A stretch of DNA of 22,122 nucleotides from a virus, in IMG/VR virus record IMGVR_UViG_3300027784_000510, positions 1-22,122 of that record. One strand, 5' to 3'. How positions within the stretch are numbered: position 1 is the first letter of the stretch; every line of letters begins with the position of its first letter. Shown here one piece after another: positions 6,949-14,171 of the stretch. A program made the position numbers and the translations under genes. Under the pieces are notes generated by a model. It was not told where the DNA came from, made no database searches, and saw only the letters and a list, made by a program, of their open reading frames with translations.

Positions 6949-7651
6949 GGCTTCTCAACCTTTGGCGGATCAGATCGCAGTAGTTAGAGTCTATTTCTAC
7001 TCCTACTGCTTTCCTTCCTTCTAACAGAGCAGCAACCAAAGTTGATCCGCTACCCGCGAATGGGTCGAACACCACTTCATCGAACTGTGATGATGCTTCG
7101 ATCATCACGCGCATGAGATTGACAGGCTTCTCATTCGGGTGACTGAACGAACCACGACCATTGTTCTGCTTAGGAACTCGCAAGACAGAAGAACGACGCA
7201 GCCTAACAGCGCCTGCTCCGACGTTGGCATGTGACTTGTAAGGCGAGTACATGCCAAAGGTGATCGTCTCGTGACCAGGCGACCAAGGGTAGTCAGCCCT
7301 TCCACCCGCGCTGAGCCTTTCCTTGTCCCAAACCAACTGAACAGTTGGGCACACTGTCAGTTCGCTGACTACATCAGGACCGAACACGTAGAAGTGGCGA
7401 TTGATCTTTAGAGACCGAAGACTATGCTTGATGGCGTCCTGAACCCACTCATTGTCTTCATCTCCAGCAATAGGTGCGTGGCGACCGCGACTCTTGTGCC
7501 CAATGCCATAAGGAGGATCAGTCAAGAGCAAATCGAACGCACCCCGAGAGACGGGTAACTCTCGGCAATCTCCTTGGTACAAGGTGACTGATTCGCTCTC
7601 GTAGACGACTCTTGTGCCAGACACAGATCGCTTCTTGATACGCCTTGTCAT
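6941..7651 (-). CDS. DNA methyltransferase (DPPY type, N4/N6)
   Basis: 236 aa. The catalytic motif DPPYG is at residues 45-49. HPNEKP at 171-176 precedes the AdoMet-binding FDPFAGSGST (F198-T204). This order, catalytic motif first, is the beta group of amino-methyltransferases that act on adenine N6 or cytosine N4. No restriction endonuclease partner is adjacent, so it is an orphan phage enzyme, likely modifying its own DNA against host restriction; this role is inferred. The ATG overlaps the polymerase stop (ATGA). The N-terminus MTRRIKKRS is another copy of the shared basic leader. Confidence 0.92.
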   Translation of the reverse strand: MTRRIKKRSVSGTRVVYESESVTLYQGDCRELPVSRGAFDLLLTDPPYGIGHKSRGRHAPIAGDEDNEWVQDAIKHSLRSLKINRHFYVFGPDVVSELTVCPTVQLVWDKERLSAGGRADYPWSPGHETITFGMYSPYKSHANVGAGAVRLRRSSVLRVPKQNNGRGSFSHPNEKPVNLMRVMIEASSQFDEVVFDPFAGSGSTLVAALLEGRKAVGVEIDSNYCDLIRQRLRSHE

Positions 7652-10374
7652 GTCTTGTTGACCCCCAAGGAGCGTAGGGCTCCGCCGTCCTGCAACTTCT
7701 CCAGCACGCCCTTGAGCGTGCCATCTCGGTGCCAGTCCTTGCCGCCATTCACAGCACGGGCGTCGCAGCGGTTGATGAGGTCCTCCATGGACTCGAACGG
7801 AGCCTTGGAGGAGATCTCGCGCGCTGCCTTCTCGCCTACGCCCTTGATGGACAGCAGCCCCTTGCGCACTGCCTGCTTCTCACGGTCCAGAGTCCATGAG
7901 AACCCAGAGACGTTCACGTCGGGCCGCAGCATCCTGATGCCCATCTCCCTGACAGCAGCGACGTAGTGCTTCTCCTTCTGCGTCCCTGCCCAGACCTCCA
8001 GCAGGGCCGCTGCGTACTCAAGCGGGTAGTGGGTCTTGAGGTAGGCCATGCGATAGGCCGTCAGCCCGTAGCCCGTGGCATGGGCTCGGTTGAACCCATA
8101 CTCAGCGAAACCCTCGATGGCCTGCCAGGCGAACTGGATGTCACTGTCTGACCACCCAGCATCCTTGGCAAGGTCGAGGAACTGACGCTCGTAGCGATGG
8201 ATCACCTCACCTGCGTCACCGATGTTCTTGTTGCTGGCCTTGACTGCCTTGAGAAAGTCAGTCAACTCCTCGGGCGAGAATCCCAAGTCGCGCAGGATCG
8301 ACACCACCTGCTCCTGGAACACCGGCAGACCATGGGTCTCGGAGAGGTTCCGCTCCAGGATCTGATGCCGCTGAGGAGGGGCCTCCCATTTAGCACGACG
8401 GTTGATGTAGGAGTCCTTTACGCCCGTGCTCATCGTGGCGGGCCGGTACAGCGCGAGCGCGACAACGATGTCCTCGATGGACTTCACCTTCATCTCGCGA
8501 CAGCCCTTCTGCATGGCATGTCCCTCCAACTGGAACAGGCCAACCGTGTCACCACGACGCAATGCCTTGAAGGTCTCCTTGTCCTTCGATGGGATCCAGT
8601 CAAGAGGCTCGTGAACAGATCCACCGATCAACTCAATCACTCGCCGCATGAGCGTGAGCGTCTTGAGACCCAGTACGTCCAACTTCACGAGCCCGAGGTC
8701 CTCGACATCATCCATCTCATACTGCGTGACCGTGGTCTCAGATGACGGGATGAGCATCGTGGGGACAAGACGACTGAACTCCTCTGCTGTGGAGGTCACA
8801 ACAAGACCGGCAGCGTGCGTCCCTGTCGACTTCTTCACCTCTCGACTCGACAAGGCAAGGAGTTGACCTCTTGTGTCCTCGTCGAGGTCGTAGATGCTCT
8901 CGATGTGGTCGACATCGAGACCCTGCTTCCGCATCTTGGTGATGAACGACACCAGCAGCGACCCTCGACCCACCTGCGTCCCAGTGTGGGTGATGGAGTA
9001 CGTGGCGTAGGTGCCGATCTGGCAGACGTTGAACCGACTCCGCAGCCATTCGATCAGGTCGTCTCGGCGCGTGTCCTCCACATCGAGATCGATGTCAGGT
9101 GGCTTGGTCCGGTCCTTGGATAGGAACCGCTCATAGCGCAGGTTCCACTTGAGCGGATCCAACTGCGTGATGCCGAGCAGGTAGCAGATCAGCGACCCGC
9201 TGGCGCTCCCGCGAGTCTGGAAGAAGACACCATGGTCGTTGCACCAGTCGCAGACCTCTTTGACCAGCAGGAGGTATGAGGCCATTCGAGTGACCTCAAC
9301 AACATCCAACTCCTCATCTAGCCGTGACTCGTACTTGTCAGAGTCAAGGCCAAGCCCTGACAAGCGCTGAGCGCAGTAGTCAGCCAGTTCATCCTCAGCG
9401 TCTCCAGCCGTCACTGCCGGGACGTTGTAGTGATAATGCTCCAACTCCGGGATCTGGAGGGTGTGCTTGGACAACAGATCGGTCAGACCCTCGATGCCCT
9501 TGCGCCAGATCAACTCCGGGTAGTGAGACCGTATCCAGTCCTCATCTGCCAGATGGAAGGAGTCCCCTGGGAACACCGCATCATCGAGGTCATCCCCGTA
9601 GGCCACGAGTTGCTTCAGTGTCTCGTGGTAGGGCTTCTCATCCTCGTGGCAGTAGTGCGCGTCCTGGGTGATGACACACGGAAGCCCTGTCTCATCCGCC
9701 AACTTCGCCATGTAGGCCACGAGGGCATCGTCATGAAGACCATCGTGCTCAATCGAGTGATGCTGGAGTTCGACATAGAGGTGCGGGAACCACTTGGCGA
9801 GGCTCTGGACGTACCACTTGGCTTGGTCGTAGTTCCCTGATGCCATCGCCTGCTGGACGATCCCGAAGAAGCAGCCAGTCGTTGCCGCGATGCCGTCAGT
9901 CCAACCGCGCTCAGCCCACTCAGCGAAGTCTGAGAACTCAACATGCGGCTTGTGATAGAAGCGCTCGCGCGTGAACGACTTGCTGCTCAGACGTACAAGT
10001 GCCTGGTATCCCTCGGTGGTGAAGGGCACCAGGCACATATGGAACCTCGGGATCTTCTCTCCTTGCGGTCGCTTCGCCTTCAACTGATCCATGCTCGGCG
10101 TGACATACGCCTCGACCCCAGGAAAGGGAGCGATCCCTGCCTTCCTTGCTGCTTTGTAGAGTTGGACTGCTCCACCCATGTTCCCATGATCAGTCAGGGC
10201 AAGCGCAGGCTGACCATGCTCTACAGCAGTCTTGACCATCTGGCTCACTGGTGAGAGCGCATCGTTGACCGAGTAATGGCTGTGCGCATGGAGATGCCAG
10301 AACTTCCCCGGTTGTGATCGACGCCTCACCTTGATGGATCGCCCGCGAGACTCAGGCCGCTTGATCCTCCTCAT
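7648..10374 (-). CDS. dnaE: DNA polymerase III alpha subunit-like replicative polymerase (DnaE) with PHP domain
   Basis: 908 aa. The N-terminal PHP domain (residues about 24-245) keeps what look like all metal ligands: LHAHSHYS, ALTDHGN, PGVEAY, RFHMCLV, TTGCFFG and TQDAHY. The palm carries PDIDLD at 426-431 and a third acidic position in KLDVLGLK. A helix-hairpin-helix (LLSIKGVGEKAAREI) lies near the C-terminus. Cellular DnaE is around 1,150 aa; this one lacks the C-terminal OB and clamp-loader-binding parts, as phage versions do. GGAGAG precedes the ATG, which lies inside the upstream membrane-protein gene. It starts MRRIKRPES, the shared leader. Confidence 0.95.
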   Translation of the reverse strand: MRRIKRPESRGRSIKVRRRSQPGKFWHLHAHSHYSVNDALSPVSQMVKTAVEHGQPALALTDHGNMGGAVQLYKAARKAGIAPFPGVEAYVTPSMDQLKAKRPQGEKIPRFHMCLVPFTTEGYQALVRLSSKSFTRERFYHKPHVEFSDFAEWAERGWTDGIAATTGCFFGIVQQAMASGNYDQAKWYVQSLAKWFPHLYVELQHHSIEHDGLHDDALVAYMAKLADETGLPCVITQDAHYCHEDEKPYHETLKQLVAYGDDLDDAVFPGDSFHLADEDWIRSHYPELIWRKGIEGLTDLLSKHTLQIPELEHYHYNVPAVTAGDAEDELADYCAQRLSGLGLDSDKYESRLDEELDVVEVTRMASYLLLVKEVCDWCNDHGVFFQTRGSASGSLICYLLGITQLDPLKWNLRYERFLSKDRTKPPDIDLDVEDTRRDDLIEWLRSRFNVCQIGTYATYSITHTGTQVGRGSLLVSFITKMRKQGLDVDHIESIYDLDEDTRGQLLALSSREVKKSTGTHAAGLVVTSTAEEFSRLVPTMLIPSSETTVTQYEMDDVEDLGLVKLDVLGLKTLTLMRRVIELIGGSVHEPLDWIPSKDKETFKALRRGDTVGLFQLEGHAMQKGCREMKVKSIEDIVVALALYRPATMSTGVKDSYINRRAKWEAPPQRHQILERNLSETHGLPVFQEQVVSILRDLGFSPEELTDFLKAVKASNKNIGDAGEVIHRYERQFLDLAKDAGWSDSDIQFAWQAIEGFAEYGFNRAHATGYGLTAYRMAYLKTHYPLEYAAALLEVWAGTQKEKHYVAAVREMGIRMLRPDVNVSGFSWTLDREKQAVRKGLLSIKGVGEKAAREISSKAPFESMEDLINRCDARAVNGGKDWHRDGTLKGVLEKLQDGGALRSLGVNKT

Positions 10375-10600
10375 TGAACTCTCCGCTGTTGATCCGGTGC
10401 CTCATGGTGTTCGCTGCGCCTACCAGAACGAAGTAGCCCAAGACGCTCAGCACACCCATGACGAACAGCAACCATACAAAGAGCCTCGATTCGACCCACC
10501 CCATGCCGACCAGAGAGAGCGAGATCAAGGCAACGACCAAGAAGACATTGGAGTACCAGAGCCAGCCCTTCCTCAACTCCTCCGCTTCACTGGTCGTCAT
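10352..10600 (-). CDS. Small membrane protein, two transmembrane helices
   Basis: 82 aa. Two hydrophobic spans are visible, WLWYSNVFLVVALISLSLVG and RLFVWLLFVMGVLSVLGYFV. The short charged N-terminus (TTSEAEELRKG) and acidic tail (GEFNEEDQAA) flank them. The function is unknown; phage two-helix proteins can act in membrane anchoring, superinfection exclusion or lysis. It is co-translated with the polymerase gene, whose start it overlaps, and its own start lies 14 bases inside the preceding small gene. Confidence 0.65.
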   Translation of the reverse strand: MTTSEAEELRKGWLWYSNVFLVVALISLSLVGMGWVESRLFVWLLFVMGVLSVLGYFVLVGAANTMRHRINSGEFNEEDQAA

Positions 10601-10715
10601 CGATACTCCGACGGAAGTACTCGTCGATCAACTCCTCATTCGTCTTCGTCGTGTTGATCTCGTAGCCCTGATTGACAAGGAAGGTCAAGAACGAGATGAG
10701 GATCCTTCGCTGCAC
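10587..10715 (-). CDS. Small hypothetical protein, GTG start
   Basis: 42 aa. A strong GGAGG lies 4 bases before the GTG. The protein is VQRRILISFLTFLVNQGYEI followed by an acidic helical tail (NEELIDEYFRRSIDDDQ). The N-terminal half is hydrophobic enough to be a membrane-surface helix. Its stop overlaps the next gene by 14 bases. No family is recognised; the ribosome site and the junction are the evidence for it. Confidence 0.55.
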   Translation of the reverse strand: MQRRILISFLTFLVNQGYEINTTKTNEELIDEYFRRSIDDDQ

Positions 10716-10740
10716 GTCGCCTCCATTCGTCAGCAGCAAA

Positions 10741-10768
10741 GGCGGGGGCCGGTTACCCGACCCCCGCC
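10741..10768 (-). terminator. Terminator-like hairpin after the SSB gene
   Basis: On the minus strand GGCGGGGG pairs with CCCCCGCC around a 12-base loop, followed by TTTGCTG. It begins 10 bases after the SSB stop. The U-run is short, so termination may be partial and would lower polymerase expression relative to SSB. Confidence 0.65.
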
Positions 10769-10777
10769 AGACGAGCC

Positions 10778-11602
10778 TCAGTCCGAGGCGGCGTCGAAGA
10801 TGGCATCGACCATCTGCTGCTTGTTCCAGTTGGTCTTGAGCGTCACCCCGATCTCATCAGCCAGTGCCTTGAGTTCAGAGCGGCTCATCTTCAGCGCCTC
10901 TTCCTCGGTCAGGTACTCGTCGTCAGACTCACCCTCTTCGGCAGTGCCCGACGACTCAGAAGGGAGGGAGTCGTCCTCAGTGTCGAGGTCATCGTCATCG
11001 TCCTCTTGGACTGACGACGTGCTCCCACCATCCAGGGTCTTGCCAGATGACTTGGGCTTGTCGTCATCGTCATCCAGACCGAAGGCATCCTGGAACTGCT
11101 GGAGCAAGACCTCCTCGTGGTCGATGCTCTCGTAGCGAGAGAGATCCATGTCCTGCGGTGCTTCCGGGGTCACGTCATACGACGTGTCCAGGCCCTTGCC
11201 CATGCGGTGAAGGGTGTAGTCGCGATCAGTGATGGTGTTGCCGTAGCGCTCGTACCGCGCAACGAGTCGGTTGGCGAGATCGAGCGGCAACTTCAGCGGC
11301 ACGACCTGGCCCTGATCGGTGTCCAGAGCCGAGGCGAGGAACCGACGGCTCGCCCGCTGCGTCTTATCACTGTCGGAGTTGCAACCAGGGCAGTCATCCC
11401 CAATGCAGGGGAAGAAGTTGACCTCCGGGCTGTAGTGCTCACGGTACGAGTACCAGTCCTCTGGCTCCTCAACGAAGCGAACGGTGAGGTCCTCACCCTG
11501 CTTCAGGTTGCGGATCCACGTCCGGTTGCCAGACGACTTCTCCATCTCCTTCTTGAGTCGGTCTACCGAACCGGACTTGCCTCCCTTGATGCTGAGGCCC
11601 AT
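10778..11602 (-). CDS. gp32-like single-stranded DNA-binding protein with acidic linker
   Basis: 274 aa. The N-terminal domain has RTWIRNLKQGEDLTVRFVEE, then a zinc-like cluster FFPCIGDDCPGCN (Cys66, Cys71, Cys74). It resembles the T4 gp32-type SSB found in actinophages, which coats single-stranded DNA at the fork. Residues about 175-225 are a low-complexity Asp/Glu/Ser linker. The C-terminus (LTEEEALKMSRSELKALADE, then IGVTLKTNWNKQQMVDAIF) looks like a SAP/HeH-type helical domain, an unusual addition where an SSB normally ends in an acidic tip. AAGGAGG directly precedes the ATG, suggesting high expression. Confidence 0.75.
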   Translation of the reverse strand: MGLSIKGGKSGSVDRLKKEMEKSSGNRTWIRNLKQGEDLTVRFVEEPEDWYSYREHYSPEVNFFPCIGDDCPGCNSDSDKTQRASRRFLASALDTDQGQVVPLKLPLDLANRLVARYERYGNTITDRDYTLHRMGKGLDTSYDVTPEAPQDMDLSRYESIDHEEVLLQQFQDAFGLDDDDDKPKSSGKTLDGGSTSSVQEDDDDDLDTEDDSLPSESSGTAEEGESDDEYLTEEEALKMSRSELKALADEIGVTLKTNWNKQQMVDAIFDAASD

Positions 11603-11785
11603 CTACTCCTCCTTGCTCAGATGCCGTTGGATGCGCGTAGCGCGGTCAAGGCTGATGAGGAGATCCATGCGCCCCCTCTTCCAACCGGACCTGAATCCGG
11701 CAAGGAACAGGGCGATGCTGGCTCCCACGACGAGTACGAGTACCTGATCCTCCTTCCTACTCTGACTGCTGCTCGATGCGCTCAT
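11603..11785 (-). CDS. Small single-pass membrane protein
   Basis: 60 aa. After a Ser-rich N-terminus (MSASSSSQSRKED) comes one hydrophobic span, QVLVLVVGASIALFLAGF, then a basic segment RSGWKRGRMD. That arrangement suggests the C-terminus faces the cytoplasm. GGAGG lies 9 bases before the ATG, which is 29 bases inside the previous gene. The function is unknown. Confidence 0.5.
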   Translation of the reverse strand: MSASSSSQSRKEDQVLVLVVGASIALFLAGFRSGWKRGRMDLLISLDRATRIQRHLSKEE

Positions 11786-12011
11786 CGAGACCGTCCTCCA
11801 CGAACTGAGCGACTCGGCGCACCGCATCACCAGTGGACTCTCCCTCGCGAACCTGGGAGGTGGTGCCGAACTTGATCCACGCCTTCTGCCCAGGCTGAGG
11901 CTGGATCTCCAGGGTGATGCCGTACTCGATGAAGTCCCCTGGCTCGACCGCCTCGGGTCTGTCAGCGGCCTTCTTCATGGGGACACGCTTCTTGATGGAC
12001 TTCTCAGCCAT
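11757..12011 (-). CDS. Hypothetical protein
   Basis: 84 aa, function not recognised. It has a basic N-terminus (MAEKSIKKRVPMKKAADR), a likely beta-rich middle (FIEYGITLEIQPQPGQKAWI, KFGTTSQVREGE) and a C-terminal helix (DAVRRVAQFVEDGLDERIEQ). Small phage proteins of this layout usually sit next to SSB and primase. The ATG overlaps the end of the HTH gene (GGATGGCTGA). Confidence 0.6.
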   Translation of the reverse strand: MAEKSIKKRVPMKKAADRPEAVEPGDFIEYGITLEIQPQPGQKAWIKFGTTSQVREGESTGDAVRRVAQFVEDGLDERIEQQSE

Positions 12012-12402
12012 CCGATTCGTACTCCTCTCGTGTCATCACGCGATGTCGCTTCGCGAGGTGATCCTGCAACTCTTGGACATCGTCTGGTGTGTAGAGACGG
12101 ACCACCGTCTTGCCAAACGGCGCGACGTATGACGGTGCCTTGAGATCCGGGTCCTTCGCGAACTTCCTGATCGTGTTGGGGCTCAGGCCAAGTAGATCGG
12201 CCACCTCCTGCGTGGTCTTGTAGTCCTTGCCGAGCGACCGGACGTACTCGATCACAGGAGAGGTGCGACCCTTCTTCCCACGACGCTCCTGGGTCACCTT
12301 CTTCCTCCTCTGACGCGGCTTCTTGTTGGGACGTACACCCCTCAGATCACCGTAGATGGCGTCTACGGCTGCCTTGAGTTCGCGGTCGCTCGGGTCTATC
12401 AC
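12004..12402 (-). CDS. MerR-like helix-turn-helix DNA-binding protein
   Basis: 132 aa from a GTG that overlaps the upstream stop (GTGA). The first 50 residues are basic and disordered (PNKKPRQRRKKVTQERRGKK). Residues about 60-115 form a MerR/excisionase-type winged HTH: YKTTQEVADLLGLSPNTIRK, FAKDPDLKAPSYVAPFGKTV, RLYTPDDVQELQDHL. The YTPDDV strand-helix following the wing is typical of this family. It could be a regulator of the early operon or an excisionase-like accessory factor; no integrase is in the window, which favours regulation. Confidence 0.75.
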   Translation of the reverse strand: MIDPSDRELKAAVDAIYGDLRGVRPNKKPRQRRKKVTQERRGKKGRTSPVIEYVRSLGKDYKTTQEVADLLGLSPNTIRKFAKDPDLKAPSYVAPFGKTVVRLYTPDDVQELQDHLAKRHRVMTREEYESDG

Positions 12403-12542
12403 GAAGACGCAGCCACTCTGACGAGACTCATGGTCATCGAGACCTCTGGCGTCGCCATATCAGCCACAAAGAACACGACCGCGACCCACATGACGGCACG
12501 CCAAGGAGCGCGCTTCACTTCGTCACGATCTGGCTGACGCAT
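12399..12542 (-). CDS. Small single-pass membrane protein
   Basis: 47 aa. The ATG overlaps the preceding stop as TAATG, with AAGG about 9 bases upstream. The N-terminus is charged (MRQPDRDEVKRAPWR), followed by one hydrophobic span AVMWVAVVFFVADMA and a short tail. It ends in a GTGA overlap with the MerR-like gene, so both junctions show coupling. It is too short for family assignment. Confidence 0.5.
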   Translation of the reverse strand: MRQPDRDEVKRAPWRAVMWVAVVFFVADMATPEVSMTMSLVRVAASS

Positions 12543-12976
12543 TACTCGCCCTTGCGCTTCTGGGCCTTGTTGAACCGAACGTCCACGTACTCAGTCACAC
12601 TCTCATCAGTGCATTGGGCGACGATGTTGGGATCCAACTCACCCAACTGGACCGCCGCCTCGACCTTCGCCATGTCCAGTTGCGGACTGGTCAACTTGTC
12701 GAACTGCTTTGCTCCGATGGCCTTCTTCAGCCGCTCGGGGTCGATCTTGGAGTTGTCTCGCTCACGGATACTGGCCACTGCATCGTGGTCCTCAGTCCAA
12801 GGCACACGATGCTTGCTCTTGCCAGCGTCCTTCAGTCCGTTCAGCAGCGCGCTAGAGGTCTCCTGACGCTCTTCCTTCAGGGCGTCGGACTGCGTCTTGA
12901 TGCGCGCCATCGACGAGACCAGTTCATCCAACATCTCGCTCGTCTCTGGTGCAGCCTTCTTCAGTCTCCGTGCCAT
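12542..12976 (-). CDS. Hypothetical charged helical protein
   Basis: 144 aa, function not recognised. Residues 10-50 are predicted coiled coil (ETSEMLDELVSSMARIKTQS, DALKEERQETSSALLNGLKD). They are followed by PWTEDHDAVASIRERDNSKI and the repeated helical segments PERLKKAIGAKQFDKLTSPQ and LDMAKVEAAVQLGELDP. It begins MARRLKKAAPE, a divergent copy of the operon's basic leader. I chose the ATG after GGGAG rather than an upstream in-frame start. It is first behind its own promoter and leader hairpin. Confidence 0.65.
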   Translation of the reverse strand: MARRLKKAAPETSEMLDELVSSMARIKTQSDALKEERQETSSALLNGLKDAGKSKHRVPWTEDHDAVASIRERDNSKIDPERLKKAIGAKQFDKLTSPQLDMAKVEAAVQLGELDPNIVAQCTDESVTEYVDVRFNKAQKRKGE

Positions 12977-13002
12977 ATCGCTTCTCCCTTCGACATGCAA
13001 AT

Positions 13003-13088
13003 GCCCGGCTCGCTGAGAGGCGAACCGGGCGACATACGTATCCCTGCTTCATTCCAGTGAGTATACCAGACCCCGCATACGTCATCAA
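13003..13088 (-). promoter_or_regulatory. Promoter and leader hairpin
   Basis: On the minus strand TTGATG (13083-13088) and TATACT (13060-13065) are 17 bases apart, and GTCTGG sits directly before the -10 as in the plus-strand promoters. About 20 bases into the transcript GCCCGGUUCGC pairs with GCGAGCCGGGC (13003-13030), with a U-G wobble that works only in minus-strand RNA. The ribosome site GGGAG follows. The -35 overlaps the primase stop. Confidence 0.6.
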
Positions 13089-13996
13089 GTATGCAGAGAC
13101 GCCTCCTCAATGACCTCACGCCGACGTTGCGGGTCGAGGTCTGCAATGTCCTTTCCCTCCGACGAGGGCCACTCAGCGACACGGATCATCGCTGCGCCAA
13201 GATCGGCAGGACGACGACCCTTGTTGGGCTCGCCATGGAGGATGCGGTGAACGGCCTTCTGTCCAGGAGGATCCTGATCAAAGGCGATGGTGATCGTGAC
13301 AGGATCCAAGATCCGCAGCAGTCGTTGCTGGACCGCGCTGAGTCGGTCAGAGTACGCAGCGAGTGCTGGGATGCCCTCCTGCCAAAGCAGTGTGGCGTCC
13401 ACAGCGCCCTCTGTGATCACGACATGGCTGCACCCTTCCCTGACCCGATCGTAGGCGTAGAGACAGGCGCTCACGTCCGTATGAGCCGGGTAGTGGTACT
13501 TGGGTGTCGCGTTGTCCAGCCGACGCCGCGTCACGTCGTACAAGTCACCTGAAGGCGCTCGAAGCGGGATCGTGACTGCCTCGACGGGAGGATCATCCCA
13601 TCGAGGCTGGAACGTCGGGTCATAGCCCAGTTGGAACTCACTGATCGTGTCCTCAGTGAACCCACGCCCAAGCCAGTAAGGGTGTGGCGCTCCAAGGAAC
13701 TGATCCAACCATCGCTCAGGCTTGGTCTGAGGCTGACGATCGAGACGATCGACTTCCTTGAGCAGCGACTCGATCAGATCATCAGTGCTCTCATCTTCGA
13801 CCTGCACGCCCTCAAGGAGATCCAGAGCACGCCCTCCCGATCCACAGGAGTAGCAGATCCACAGTCCCTTTCGGACGTTGATGGCAGCCGAGGGGTTGCG
13901 GTCCTCGTGATCGGGATCCGGGCAACGAACAAGGAACTCATCACCGATCTGTTGAGCAACCTCGAACCGCTCCCGGATCGCATCAGCCAATCGCAT
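13085..13996 (-). CDS. DnaG-like DNA primase
   Basis: 303 aa. The zinc-binding part is near the N-terminus: RCPDPDHEDRNPSA (Cys25, His30) and WICYSCGSGG (Cys48, Cys51). The TOPRIM catalytic core follows with VVITEGAVDATLLW (catalytic Glu) and ITIAFDQDPPGQKA (DxD metal site). It makes RNA primers for the phage fork and would work with the helicase encoded two genes upstream. It is compact, about half the size of cellular DnaG, with no helicase-interaction domain visible. The ATG overlaps the zinc-ribbon gene stop (TGATG). Confidence 0.88.
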   Translation of the reverse strand: MRLADAIRERFEVAQQIGDEFLVRCPDPDHEDRNPSAAINVRKGLWICYSCGSGGRALDLLEGVQVEDESTDDLIESLLKEVDRLDRQPQTKPERWLDQFLGAPHPYWLGRGFTEDTISEFQLGYDPTFQPRWDDPPVEAVTIPLRAPSGDLYDVTRRRLDNATPKYHYPAHTDVSACLYAYDRVREGCSHVVITEGAVDATLLWQEGIPALAAYSDRLSAVQQRLLRILDPVTITIAFDQDPPGQKAVHRILHGEPNKGRRPADLGAAMIRVAEWPSSEGKDIADLDPQRRREVIEEASLHT

Positions 13997-14157
13997 CAGA
14001 TCAAGGACAACTGCTTCTCGTCCTGCTCGTAGACCTCCTGAAGCCGTCCCGCAGTGGTGACCATCGCGCACGACATGCAGAAGACGCTGGTCCGGTCGAC
14101 CTCCACCACCGGCTCGTCAGGGGTCAGGCTCTTCCCGCAAGCACCGTTGCAGCGCAT
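13996..14157 (-). CDS. Small zinc-ribbon protein
   Basis: 53 aa. Two Cys pairs, MRCNGACGKSL at the N-terminus and VFCMSCAM near residue 27, are spaced like a zinc ribbon, followed by a helix (GRLQEVYEQDEKQLSLI). GGAGGGAG precedes the ATG. It sits between helicase and primase genes and is coupled to the primase, so a replication-accessory role is a reasonable guess but unproven. Confidence 0.6.
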   Translation of the reverse strand: MRCNGACGKSLTPDEPVVEVDRTSVFCMSCAMVTTAGRLQEVYEQDEKQLSLI

Positions 14158-14171
14158 GAGATTCTCCCTCC

